IMG/VR virus record: IMGVR_UViG_3300017917_001524
Coordinates: 1-64,000 of that record
Direction: 5' to 3' (one strand)
Length of the DNA stretch: 64,000 nucleotides
From: a virus
The notes beneath the pieces were generated by a model that was given only the letters and a program-made list of their open reading frames with translations, did not search any database and had not been told where the DNA came from. Positions within the stretch are counted from its first letter, which is position 1. Each line of letters opens with the position of its first letter. The translations under genes and the position numbers were made by a program. Below, one piece after another: positions 1 through 7,981 of the stretch.

Positions 1-85
1 TAAATATTTTGTTTTTTTTTCATAAGACAAACAAAAGTAATCTAAAAATATGATATCCAAAGTTAGTTTTATGTTAAAAATTGAA

Positions 86-93
86 TATTTATA
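86..93 (+). promoter_or_regulatory. late-promoter-like TATTTATA box
   Basis: Exact TATTTATA 22 nt before the ATG at 116, followed by GGTATATAATA. Nearly the same extended sequence precedes the tail sheath gene (56309), which supports a shared late promoter. Confidence 0.6.
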
Positions 94-115
94 GGTATAT
101 AATATAAAAACCGAT

Positions 116-418
116 ATGACATTCAAACAATGGATTATAGAATTATTTAAAGATGAAAGAGGTTATATTTCCATAAAACCGGTAATTTCTTTTATTGGTT
201 GTGTTTTCTTATGTGTAACAATGTTTGTCAATGCGGTAATTGCTAAAGGTTTAAATGTTGACGAAACATTAGTTAACGCGGTAATGATGATAACATCAAT
301 TAGTTTGGGTGCGGACACATTTGATAAGTTTTCATTTAAACAAAGATATGACGAACCACAAAACAACACACAACAAAACAATGTGGAACAAATTAACGAT
401 CCCGTTGATGTTCGTTAA
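116..418 (+). CDS. small membrane protein, holin candidate
   Basis: A 100-residue protein with two hydrophobic segments (about residues 20-45 and 48-66), a charged N-terminus (KDERGY) and a hydrophilic Gln/Asn-rich tail. This size and topology suit a small phage inner-membrane protein such as a holin, but no family is recognised with certainty and no endolysin lies beside it. It has its own TATTTATA box 22 nt upstream. It converges with the RNA-repair operon, whose last gene overlaps it by 4 nt. The holin role is inference from topology alone. Confidence 0.65.
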   Translation: MTFKQWIIELFKDERGYISIKPVISFIGCVFLCVTMFVNAVIAKGLNVDETLVNAVMMITSISLGADTFDKFSFKQRYDEPQNNTQQNNVEQINDPVDVR

Positions 419-732
419 TTTTTTAATGCTTCATATAGTTTTTTAATTTCGTCACATTTAGAATAATCTTGAATTGATATATAATAAGGTAAATAATGAT
501 CAATCAAATAATTAATTTTTGATTGATCATTTTTGTTTATTATAAAATTGGTTTCGAATTCAGTATCACAAACTGACGCAATTACGTTTAGGGTTGTTTC
601 ATCAACACCATTGGTAATTAGTTTATTATAACATTGAATTAATTCGTCATTTATTTTTTTTTCGTTCTCTTTATAGAATTCGGTAAAAGAATCGTATTTT
701 TTAACAATGACAATTTTATTTTTTTCTTTCAT
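415..732 (-). CDS. hypothetical protein, last gene of RNA-repair operon
   Basis: 105 residues, charged and mostly helical in appearance, with no recognised domain. Its ATG overlaps the stop codon of the upstream receiver-domain gene (ATGA arrangement at 729-732), so the two are probably translationally coupled. Position at the end of the kinase-ligase-receiver operon suggests a related function, but nothing in the sequence shows which one. Confidence 0.7.
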   Translation of the reverse strand: MKEKNKIVIVKKYDSFTEFYKENEKKINDELIQCYNKLITNGVDETTLNVIASVCDTEFETNFIINKNDQSKINYLIDHYLPYYISIQDYSKCDEIKKLYEALKN

Positions 733-1166
733 GGTTCGTAAATAAATGGAATATTAACTGAGACACATGTTAGTTTTTGTCTCGAATTTTTTAAAAAGTT
801 ATTAATATAACCAATAATATTAGCTGCACCTATTGGGTTTGCAGAATGGGTGTAAACTAATGGGAACACGAAATCTGGGTTATATCTGTGTTTACTTATA
901 TAGTGATTAACCAACCATTTTGCACAATCATATCCCGTTTTTTCAATTATGTTATCGTAATTTATTGTGTAATTTGGTTGAACGTTATTAAAATATTCGT
1001 TCATTGCTGTGTCACCAAGATCATGGTCTAACGATATGATGTCGAAACTTTCAATTCCATGTAACGTAACTGTGTCAACAAATTCGTCATAATTTCGAAC
1101 AACAATCCAATGACCGTCAATTGGTGTTCGAGTATCATCAAGATATAAATTTAGGTTTTTATTCAT
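729..1166 (-). CDS. cyclic-phosphate-processing receiver-domain protein
   Basis: 145 residues covering one receiver-like domain. Visible motifs are LYLDDTRTP near the N-terminus (receiver acidic pair), SLDHDLGD about residues 45-52, GYDCAKWLV, and THSANPIGAANI near the C-terminus. This pattern matches the receiver-like family proposed to process 2',3'-cyclic phosphate RNA ends, which is typically found beside RNA ligases. Here it lies directly downstream of an Rnl1-type ligase and a small P-loop kinase. The likely role is to prepare the 3' end (cyclic phosphate to 2',3'-OH) before ligation, replacing the phosphatase domain that T4 Pnkp has and the neighbouring kinase lacks. Family assignment is fairly firm; enzymatic activity is inferred. 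Confidence 0.75.
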   Translation of the reverse strand: MNKNLNLYLDDTRTPIDGHWIVVRNYDEFVDTVTLHGIESFDIISLDHDLGDTAMNEYFNNVQPNYTINYDNIIEKTGYDCAKWLVNHYISKHRYNPDFVFPLVYTHSANPIGAANIIGYINNFLKNSRQKLTCVSVNIPFIYEP

Positions 1167-1180
1167 TAATATATGTGTTT

Positions 1181-2275
1181 TTAAAATTTTGGTTTTTGAT
1201 ATTCAGGATAAATCATATCCCAAATTTTGTTTATTGTGTTTATTGGGTTCAACAATTCTTTACGATATGAGAACAACAAATGTGGGTATTTCTTTGTTTT
1301 TGCATGTTCAGCATATCTTTTAGCATATTCTCTTTCGTCAAATATCATGTCATCACCCAATAACATTTGTTCATCGATGAGTTTATTTTCGATTTCCCAA
1401 TAATCGGTAATAACATGACCTATGATTTCATCACGTTTATTTTCAAAGTCTTTGATTGTATTTTTAACCCAATTATAGAACTCGTCAGGTACTTTATCCA
1501 AAATATCATCTAATGGTTTATTTTCTTTCAAGTATTCCCATATATCTCGATTGGAAACATTTGTTAATATTCTATGGAGACGACAATATTCGTCACCTTT
1601 AATTTTCATTCTAAAACCATTTTTGAATCGAATAACGAACCCTTCAGCGTCATTTGGTATTATGGATTTTAATGTTGAATAGTCATTTATTCCATCGTAC
1701 TTTTTAACAATTGGGTAACCACACATTTTTGAATACCAAAGAAGTGTACTATATGGTAGTTCATATCCTGTTTTGGTTTCAAACGCTGATAACAATACTA
1801 ACATTTCTTCATTATATCGAACAACAATAGTATTATCAGGGTAAATAATTTCAACCAAATAAGTAAAACTGTTCACCAATTCAGTTGTATCATAATTTGC
1901 ATCCAATATTTCCTTACCTTTTATTGCTTGATCAGAAGTGAATGATCCTCTTGTTGCCAATATCCATTCTCCATTATAGTAAAATAAAATACCTAATGAA
2001 CCGTCCAACTTTTCAAAAACTTCGAATGGTTCATTTGGTATCATATGTGGTGAGTTTTCTAAATACTCATCATAATTAAAAAATTTTTTAAATGGACGAG
2101 CAATGATTTCCCCTTCGGAATTGGTTACCAATCCTCGGCATTGTATTGTAATTTCATCCCATAAACCATCGTATTGAACTTTTTTAGAATAGTTCCAAAT
2201 AGTCAAATCATAGGTTGGGTGAACTTCTTTTAACAAAAACCCATCTTGATAATATTTTTCTAACTTATCTAACAT
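1181..2275 (-). CDS. T4 Rnl1-like RNA ligase
   Basis: 364 residues, close to T4 RNA ligase 1 (374). Nucleotidyltransferase motifs in order: motif I KLDGS with the predicted adenylated Lys at residue 89, motif III-type LVEIIYPDN at about 140-147, motif IV EGFVIRF at 211-217, and motif V RMKIKGDEY at 222-230 with Lys224 and Lys226. An upstream CRGLV segment (46-50) also fits the family. The enzyme should join 5'-phosphate to 3'-OH RNA ends using ATP. It sits between a 5'-kinase gene and a cyclic-phosphate receiver gene, which together make a complete end-healing and sealing set, probably for tRNAs cut by host anticodon nucleases. Confidence 0.92.
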   Translation of the reverse strand: MLDKLEKYYQDGFLLKEVHPTYDLTIWNYSKKVQYDGLWDEITIQCRGLVTNSEGEIIARPFKKFFNYDEYLENSPHMIPNEPFEVFEKLDGSLGILFYYNGEWILATRGSFTSDQAIKGKEILDANYDTTELVNSFTYLVEIIYPDNTIVVRYNEEMLVLLSAFETKTGYELPYSTLLWYSKMCGYPIVKKYDGINDYSTLKSIIPNDAEGFVIRFKNGFRMKIKGDEYCRLHRILTNVSNRDIWEYLKENKPLDDILDKVPDEFYNWVKNTIKDFENKRDEIIGHVITDYWEIENKLIDEQMLLGDDMIFDEREYAKRYAEHAKTKKYPHLLFSYRKELLNPINTINKIWDMIYPEYQKPKF

Positions 2276-2299
2276 TTAGTTTTTATGAATTATTAAAAA

Positions 2300-2725
2300 T
2301 TACAATTTAACTTGAAATCTTTTTTTCATTTCCATAATTTTATTTTCGGAAACACCATGGGTGTTCACACCTGAATGACGGTTTTCAACAATCAAACTAT
2401 GTACTCGATAGTTATATCGTTCCGCCATTTCATAATATGGTGTCATTTCCCACTCTTGGGTAAATGTATTTGCAACGACTATTCTTGAAAATTTATTTTT
2501 CATTTTTTCTGAACATCGTTGATGACAACTATTATGTGCTTCAGTTAGTTTAGATCCATCGAAAAGATATTCACCGTTTTTATTGATAAAATAATCATCA
2601 GCAGAAATAACATCAGGATTATCTGAAATAACACATCTAAGAATAACTGATCCTAATGTGGACTTACCTGATCCTGGTACACCTCTTAATAGAATCAAAT
2701 CACCAACATAATTATTTTTTTCCAT
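2300..2725 (-). CDS. P-loop polynucleotide kinase-like protein (kinase domain only)
   Basis: 141 residues with Walker A GVPGSGKS at 15-22, a following acidic motif SADDYF (about 42-47), HNSCHQRC, and a VVANTF strand motif. This is the AAA_33 / NEDD4-binding-protein-2-like kinase fold shared with the kinase half of T4 Pnkp. It lacks the C-terminal HAD phosphatase of T4 Pnkp (301 residues), so it should only phosphorylate 5'-OH ends. It is the first gene of the leftward operon with the ligase and receiver protein. Substrate (RNA 5' ends) is inferred from that context. Confidence 0.8.
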   Translation of the reverse strand: MEKNNYVGDLILLRGVPGSGKSTLGSVILRCVISDNPDVISADDYFINKNGEYLFDGSKLTEAHNSCHQRCSEKMKNKFSRIVVANTFTQEWEMTPYYEMAERYNYRVHSLIVENRHSGVNTHGVSENKIMEMKKRFQVKL

Positions 2726-2763
2726 TGAAAACGTTTTTCACAAATATATGAAAATTAACTGAT

Positions 2764-2795
2764 AAAAAAAAATGTCCCAACTAGTTGTTGGGACA
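2764..2795 (-). terminator. Rho-independent terminator on minus strand
   Basis: Perfect 9-bp stem (2773-2781 with 2787-2795), 5-nt loop TAGTT, and a run of nine A on the plus strand at 2764-2772 that reads as nine U on a leftward transcript. It lies downstream of the Clp gene and ends the candidate small RNA. Confidence 0.8.
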
Positions 2796-2854
2796 AAGGT
2801 CAAGAATGGTTTCAACACCATATAAAACGAAAAGGTAAACGACAAAGAGAACCT
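2764..2854 (-). ncRNA. candidate phage small RNA
   Basis: The gap between the Clp gene and the kinase gene has a leftward promoter-like box (AATAAATA on plus at 2860-2867, i.e. TATTTATT on minus) and, about 60-90 nt later, a strong intrinsic terminator. No ORF with a plausible start lies between. The predicted transcript has a hairpin around ATGGT...ACCAT, a possible outer pairing of CAAGG with CCTTTG, then the terminator stem. Alternative: simply a leader or attenuator for the repair operon, whose first ATG lies 39 nt beyond the U-run. Confidence 0.35.
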
Positions 2855-2859
2855 TGAAC

Positions 2860-2867
2860 AATAAATA
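2860..2867 (-). promoter_or_regulatory. late-promoter-like box (TATTTATT on minus)
   Basis: Minus-strand TATTTATT upstream of the candidate small RNA and the RNA-repair operon. One mismatch to the common TATTTATA form; the same T-ending form precedes several other genes here. Confidence 0.45.
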
Positions 2868-2898
2868 TATATGTTTTTTCAAAAAACCAAAATATTTA

Positions 2899-4914
2899 CT
2901 ATTTTTTGGTTATTTGGGGTGATCCGTCAATAAATTTAAGAACCGACTTTTTGTTTTCGATGATGTTTCCTTTAAGAATTTCTTCACTTAGGAAATCCTC
3001 ACACAAGTTTTGAATGATTCTTTTTATTGGTCGTGCACCATATTCTTCTTGTTCGTTTAGTTCAATAATTCTATTGATAATTGTTTCATCAAATGTTACC
3101 TGATAATTCTTATCAAGTAATCTTGTTTGTAATTTGTCCACCTCAATTTTCACGATTCTTTTTAAATCGTCTTTTGATAATGAATTAAATAGGATAATAT
3201 CATCAATACGATTTAAAAATTCGGGGTTAAATTGTTGTTTTAATGCACTTTTAATAATGGTTTTTTTCAAATTTTCTTTATTCTTTTCAGAATTATTTGT
3301 TGTGAAACCAATACCATTTCCAAATTCAGATACTTTTCTTGCACCGACATTTGATGTCATTATTATGATAGTGTTAGTGAAGTTTACTTTTCTACCAAAA
3401 CTATCGGTAAGATGTCCTTCGTCTAATATTTGTAATAAAATATTGAATACATCTTTGTGAGCCTTTTCAATTTCATCAAATAAAATGACTGAGAATGGGT
3501 TGTTTTTTATTTTTTCGGTTAATGTTCCCCCTTCTTCATAACCAACATAACCGGGAGGTGCTCCGATAAGTCTTGCAACATTAAATTTTTCCATGTACTC
3601 ACTCATATCAATTCTTATGACCTTATCTTTATCACCAAATAAAACTTCAGCAACAGATTTAGCCAATAGAGTTTTACCCACCCCGGTTGATCCTAAGAAA
3701 ATAAATGATCCGATTGGTTTACCACCATCTTTAATTCCAACCCGATTTCTACGAATACATTTTGAGATAACAGATATTGCATCATCTTGTCCAATGATTT
3801 TTGATGATAAAATATTTTCAAGTTCCAACAATTTACTCGTTTCCCCATTGTCTAATTTAGTGATGGGGACACCTGTCATATTTGTGATGATATTGTAAAC
3901 ATCGTCAAGTGTTATCGGTTTTTTGTTGTTTTGTTCGTATTCAAACCATTTTTGTTTTTCAGTTTCATATTTTTTTAATAGGGTCTGTTCTTGATCCCTC
4001 AATTCTGCAGCAATTTCAAAATTTTGTTTTTTAACAACATCAGATTTTTTATTTTTTATCTCATCCAACTGTGATTTAATTATTTCAAGTGAATCCGGTA
4101 ACTTGTTTGATATTCTTTTTTCAGACCCAAGTTCATCCATTACATCAATCGCCTTATCTGGAAATTGCCTATCGGTAATAAATTTTTTAGATAATTTAAC
4201 AATCGATTCGATTACACCTTCATTATAAATCACGTTATGATAATTTTCATAAGATGATTTAATTTGATTTAAAATGTCAATCGTTTCTAATTCAGTTGGT
4301 TCTGAAAGTATAATTTTTTGAAACCTTCTTGATAACGCAGCATCTTTTTCAATGTTCTTTTTATATTCATCAAATGTTGTTGCACCAATACATTGAATTT
4401 CACCACGTGCTAACGCAGGTTTCAATATGTTAGCAGCATCCAATGCTCCCGAACCATTACCCGCACCTACCATAGTGTGCATCTCATCAATAAAAACAAC
4501 CACATTCTTCACGTGTTGTAATTCATTAATAATCGCTTTCATCCTTTCTTCAAATTGTCCACGATATTTAGATCCAGCAACTAACGAAGCCATATCCAAT
4601 GATACGATACGTTTATCGATTAAATTTGTTGGACATTCCCCTTTGTTTATTAATAGTGCCAATTTTTCAATTAATGCAGATTTACCCACACCAGCTTCAC
4701 CAACAATAACAACATTATTTTTCTTTTTTCTTGATAAAATTTGTGCAATACGTTTAACCTCGGTATCACGACCAATTACCGGATCAATATTACCGTTAAG
4801 AGCTAATTTTGTCAAATCTCTAGAAAAATTATCAAGTATTGGTGTATAACTTAATTTTTTTTGTTTGTTAGTTTCAGGTTGATTTGGGTTTTGTTCATAA
4901 AAATCTACTGACAT
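2899..4914 (-). CDS. ClpC/ClpB-like AAA+ unfoldase
   Basis: About 671 residues with two AAA+ modules. Module 1: Walker A GEAGVGKS (72-79) and Walker B VVFIDEMH. Then a short coiled middle segment with an UVR-like stretch (KKQNFEIAAELRDQE), as in ClpC. Module 2: Walker A GSTGVGKT, Walker B VILFDEIEKAH, sensor EFLNRID. The usual Clp N-domain is missing, so adaptor binding must differ from host ClpC. The frame extends to a TTG at 4968, but ATGs at 4941 (MITFVK) and 4914 (MSVDFY, A-rich context) are better starts. It is divergent from an Hsp20 gene. Likely role: protein unfolding or disaggregation during infection; no ClpP is visible in the window. Confidence 0.9.
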   Translation of the reverse strand: MSVDFYEQNPNQPETNKQKKLSYTPILDNFSRDLTKLALNGNIDPVIGRDTEVKRIAQILSRKKKNNVVIVGEAGVGKSALIEKLALLINKGECPTNLIDKRIVSLDMASLVAGSKYRGQFEERMKAIINELQHVKNVVVFIDEMHTMVGAGNGSGALDAANILKPALARGEIQCIGATTFDEYKKNIEKDAALSRRFQKIILSEPTELETIDILNQIKSSYENYHNVIYNEGVIESIVKLSKKFITDRQFPDKAIDVMDELGSEKRISNKLPDSLEIIKSQLDEIKNKKSDVVKKQNFEIAAELRDQEQTLLKKYETEKQKWFEYEQNNKKPITLDDVYNIITNMTGVPITKLDNGETSKLLELENILSSKIIGQDDAISVISKCIRRNRVGIKDGGKPIGSFIFLGSTGVGKTLLAKSVAEVLFGDKDKVIRIDMSEYMEKFNVARLIGAPPGYVGYEEGGTLTEKIKNNPFSVILFDEIEKAHKDVFNILLQILDEGHLTDSFGRKVNFTNTIIIMTSNVGARKVSEFGNGIGFTTNNSEKNKENLKKTIIKSALKQQFNPEFLNRIDDIILFNSLSKDDLKRIVKIEVDKLQTRLLDKNYQVTFDETIINRIIELNEQEEYGARPIKRIIQNLCEDFLSEEILKGNIIENKKSVLKFIDGSPQITKK

Positions 4915-5058
4915 ATTCTCTTTTTTAACAAAAGTAATCATTTTTACTTGAAAAAACAAAAATGTCAAATTGACTTTTATTTTTTTGTTTTATGACAATT
5001 TATCTTATTTTTTTTTGATGGTATGTAATTTGTTTTAGTGAGGAAAAAAATAATAATT

Positions 5059-5415
5059 ATGAGTAAATTTAAAAGTGACTTTTTTGATCTTTTTGAATCA
5101 TTAGTAGATTTCGAAAAAGGGTTTGATTTTCACCCAAAAACAATTCTTAATAATAGTTCGGAAGGGTATGTCCTTAAAATATCTGTTCCGGGGCTAACAA
5201 AAGAAGACATTCAAATTGTTTTGGATGGTCGTAATTTAAAAGTTGTAAATGAAAAAGAAAATTTAGATTTTGTGTCTAAATTTAATAAAATTTATACGTT
5301 ACCAACAAATGTTGATGTGGATAACATTGATGGAAAAGTTGAAAATGGTGTGTTAACACTTACACTACCGATAATCAAAAAGACAAAACAAGAAAGAATA
5401 ATCACAATTAAGTAA
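5059..5415 (+). CDS. Hsp20-family small heat-shock protein
   Basis: 118 residues from the ATG at 5059; an in-frame GTG at 5038 is a weaker start. The alpha-crystallin core is recognisable: GYVLKISVPGLTKEDIQI, then LKVVNEK, then GKVENGVLTLTLP near the C-terminus, ending with an IxI-like tail (RIITIK). Small heat-shock proteins hold unfolding proteins as oligomers and are common in T4-like phages of aquatic bacteria. It is divergent from the Clp-type unfoldase, so the two may form a phage chaperone pair. A strong hairpin terminator follows. Confidence 0.9.
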   Translation: MSKFKSDFFDLFESLVDFEKGFDFHPKTILNNSSEGYVLKISVPGLTKEDIQIVLDGRNLKVVNEKENLDFVSKFNKIYTLPTNVDVDNIDGKVENGVLTLTLPIIKKTKQERIITIK

Positions 5416-5431
5416 AACAACAGACACAAAT

Positions 5432-5470
5432 AAGAAACCCTCCATTTATTGGAGGGTTTCTTATTTGGTT
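5432..5470 (+). terminator. intrinsic terminator after Hsp20
   Basis: Perfect 13-bp stem (5432-5444 with 5450-5462), loop TTTAT, then a T-rich stretch. The left arm is A-rich, so it may also work leftward. Confidence 0.8.
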
Positions 5471-5501
5471 TTTATTTTGTATTTTATGGTAAAAAAAATA
5501 T

Positions 5502-5747
5502 ATGGGAATTATATCGGAAAAAATTGAAGGAAAACTTATTAATGTTGAAATAAATTCATCAAACCTAAAATCAGCGTCATATAATACTGAAAATGAAGAT
5601 TTGACGATAACATTCAATAATGGTAGTATTTATGTGTATAATAAAGTTCCTTGGAATGTGTTTACAAAGTTTAGGTTGAGTCAATCTCAGGGTAAATTTT
5701 TTAATACTGACATTTCAAAAGTATACAAATACACCAAAAAACAATAA
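5502..5747 (+). CDS. KTSC-domain protein
   Basis: 81 residues. From about residue 18 it shows the KTSC pattern: SSNLKSASYNTENEDLTI, FNNGSIYVYNKVP, then FTKFRLSQSQGKFFN. KTSC domains are small folds of unproven function, common in phage and bacteria and often associated with nucleic-acid proteins. Its stop codon overlaps by one base the ATG of the nucleotidyltransferase gene, so the two are likely co-translated. Confidence 0.8.
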   Translation: MGIISEKIEGKLINVEINSSNLKSASYNTENEDLTITFNNGSIYVYNKVPWNVFTKFRLSQSQGKFFNTDISKVYKYTKKQ

Positions 5748-6499
5748 TGAAACCAAACCATTTTAACGAATTAATTGAAGATATTGATAAGGATATTGTT
5801 GATTCATTTCAAATCAAGGATGAATTATCTAATGAAATATTTGATTTTAATGGTGTTGACTATAAATTAAAAAACGATATCAGAAAAAAATTATTGAAGG
5901 TTTCTGATAAATTTATTGAATTTATAGGTGTTGAGTTTTTCATTTATGATATTGTTTTAACAGGTTCTTTAGCCAATTATAATTGGTCGGAATATTCGGA
6001 TATTGATTTGCACATTTTAATCGATTTTAAAGAAACCGAGTACGATTTAATGATTTTAAAAGAATTTTTTGATGCTAAAAAAACAATATGGAATAAATCA
6101 CATTCAATTAAAATCAAAAATTACGATGTTGAATTGTATGTTCAAGACACCAATGAAGAACACATTTCAACAGGTGTTTATTCAATTTTGAACAATGATT
6201 GGGTAATCAAACCAAAAAAAACCAATCAAAAAATTGATAAAAGAAAAATTCTTGAAAAGGGTGAAACATTTGCAAGAGAAATTGATGACTTAACTGACTC
6301 ATCAAAAAATAACACATTAAATAGGGTAAATCGATTATTATCCAAAATAAAAAAATTCAGACAAACGGGAATTAAAAAAGGTGGTGAATATTCTTACGAA
6401 AATCTAACATTTAAATTATTGAGAAGAAGTGGTTACATTGAAAAACTGTTTAAATTAAAAACAGACTTAATCAATAAAAAATTATCCGTAGCACAATAA
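5747..6499 (+). CDS. nucleotidyltransferase-fold protein
   Basis: 250 residues. The central part has the pol-beta-type nucleotidyltransferase signature: GSLANYNW at 73-80 followed by D-I-D at 85-87 (metal ligands) and a likely third acidic residue in YDVELYVQD. The C-terminal part is Lys-rich and helical. Such proteins transfer a nucleotide to RNA, protein or a small molecule; the substrate cannot be read from sequence. It starts within the stop codon of the KTSC gene. Confidence 0.75.
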   Translation: MKPNHFNELIEDIDKDIVDSFQIKDELSNEIFDFNGVDYKLKNDIRKKLLKVSDKFIEFIGVEFFIYDIVLTGSLANYNWSEYSDIDLHILIDFKETEYDLMILKEFFDAKKTIWNKSHSIKIKNYDVELYVQDTNEEHISTGVYSILNNDWVIKPKKTNQKIDKRKILEKGETFAREIDDLTDSSKNNTLNRVNRLLSKIKKFRQTGIKKGGEYSYENLTFKLLRRSGYIEKLFKLKTDLINKKLSVAQ

Positions 6500-6528
6500 A
6501 AAACAATAGTTTTTTTGTTTTATGCTTG

Positions 6529-6536
6529 TATTTATA
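6529..6536 (+). promoter_or_regulatory. late-promoter-like TATTTATA box
   Basis: Exact TATTTATA followed by GG, 33 nt before the ATG at 6570, at the head of the four-gene block running to 10378. Confidence 0.6.
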
Positions 6537-6569
6537 GGATAAGAATAATTATATTTAATTAAAAAAAAC

Positions 6570-7583
6570 ATGGGAGACTTAAAACCATTGGGTAGTGAAA
6601 AACTAAAGGGTGATGAGAAAATGAAAAGAATTCTCGAACTTACTTTTTACGGATCTACTCAAAAAAAGACAACAACAAATAAAACCGCAGAAACTTTAAA
6701 AGAATCTGTTAATGGTGGGGTTTATGGTATTGTTAAAGAAAAAGATGGGTACTATGTAAAACATGGTTTAAATGAAAACACCTTGGATTACATTGGTGGT
6801 CTTTTTATGAAAAACAAAAATAGATTTTCATCATATTCAGAAGCATTAAAAAGATTAGATTTTATTTCCGGTCAAGAAAATAGATTAAACGAATCCACAA
6901 AATACATTTTAAAGAAGAAAACCAATAATCAGGAAGCACCCGTACCTCAACCAACAATGGATGAACCGGCACCTGAACCTACTGATTCTGCTCCAACACC
7001 TGAAGTTCCTGCTGATGATATGGGAGGTGAAGTACCACCATCCGATATGGGTGGGGATGTTCCAACACCAGATGATGAAAGTAAAAGATCTGATTACATG
7101 GCCGAAGTTCAAAAATATGCAGGTAAATTAGGTCAAGAATTAAGAGATCAAAAAGAAAGAATGGAAAGTGATGATATAAAATATGTTTTAAACATGATAA
7201 TATCTGCGGTTGATCTTGATAAATTGGATATCGATGATTTGGAAGAAATCGGTAAAAAATTTGAACGTGAAGATGAGGATTTTAATAGTGATGAATCACC
7301 AGAAGAAGTTCCATCAGAAAATCCTGAAGAACCTACACCATCTAACGATGAACCTCCAACCGATGAAGAATTGGGTGAAACCATGTCAATGTTAGATGAT
7401 TTCATAAATTCAAATGCACCAAAAGAAGTTAGTGACATTGATTTAAGTAAATATGCCGATATTGATGATGTTAATGAAGAAAACATGGATGATTTTGACG
7501 ATGAAACCGAGATTGATTTAGAAGAAATCAAAAAAGAAATTAACAATCGAGTTAGTGAAACTTTAAGTAAATATTTTAAATAA
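6570..7583 (+). CDS. acidic, Pro-rich putative virion protein
   Basis: 337 residues. The N-terminus (MGDLKPLGSEK) is followed by a second possible start (MKRILEL, residue 18). Residues about 120-160 form a low-complexity Pro/Glu/Asp linker, and the rest is acidic with a charged helical C-terminus. No enzymatic motif is visible. It heads a late-promoter block ending just before terminase, so a role in the head or as an internal virion protein is plausible, but this rests on position only. Confidence 0.65.
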   Translation: MGDLKPLGSEKLKGDEKMKRILELTFYGSTQKKTTTNKTAETLKESVNGGVYGIVKEKDGYYVKHGLNENTLDYIGGLFMKNKNRFSSYSEALKRLDFISGQENRLNESTKYILKKKTNNQEAPVPQPTMDEPAPEPTDSAPTPEVPADDMGGEVPPSDMGGDVPTPDDESKRSDYMAEVQKYAGKLGQELRDQKERMESDDIKYVLNMIISAVDLDKLDIDDLEEIGKKFEREDEDFNSDESPEEVPSENPEEPTPSNDEPPTDEELGETMSMLDDFINSNAPKEVSDIDLSKYADIDDVNEENMDDFDDETEIDLEEIKKEINNRVSETLSKYFK

Positions 7584-7584
7584 T

Positions 7585-7980
7585 ATGCATTTAATCTATG
7601 TCAATGAGATTGGAACTGATTACAAAGGTCAAAAACAATATGAATTTATCTTTAGTAATTCCGTTGAGTTTGACATGGATGAATGGTATGTAATACCAGC
7701 ATCACTATCCATCAATTCAAAATCACCATCAATTGAATATGTTGATATTGTTGGATTGTTAAAAGATTCCGACATTAAGTTAGAATTAATTCAAAACTCC
7801 GATTATTTCGGAGTTATTGACGCTGTGGATGGTGTGATTTCATTAGCATGGGAAAATTTTAATTCTGAACAAGAAACTGAACGTTTATGTTTTAGTTTTG
7901 GTGAAAGTATTGAAAAAGTTAATGATAAACTTAATAAAAGAGGGTATCAGTTAATAAATAACGAAATAAATAACATATAA
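7585..7980 (+). CDS. hypothetical protein
   Basis: 131 residues, one nucleotide after the preceding stop and two before the next gene, so part of a tight operon. It begins MHLIYVNEIGTDYKGQ and has alternating hydrophobic strands with many acidic residues. No family recognised; the packing argues that it is real. Confidence 0.7.
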   Translation: MHLIYVNEIGTDYKGQKQYEFIFSNSVEFDMDEWYVIPASLSINSKSPSIEYVDIVGLLKDSDIKLELIQNSDYFGVIDAVDGVISLAWENFNSEQETERLCFSFGESIEKVNDKLNKRGYQLINNEINNI

Positions 7981-7981
7981 A

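Noticed and set aside
1-23. Possible leftward gene starting at 23
   Set aside because: Only seven codons (Met-Lys-rich) remain in the window, too little to support a call.
4427-4849. 140-codon rightward ORF opposite the Clp gene
   Set aside because: Antisense shadow of conserved AAA+ motifs.
4915-4968. TTG start for the Clp protein at 4968
   Set aside because: Two better ATG starts (4941, 4914) in A-rich context; the extra residues do not resemble a Clp N-terminus.
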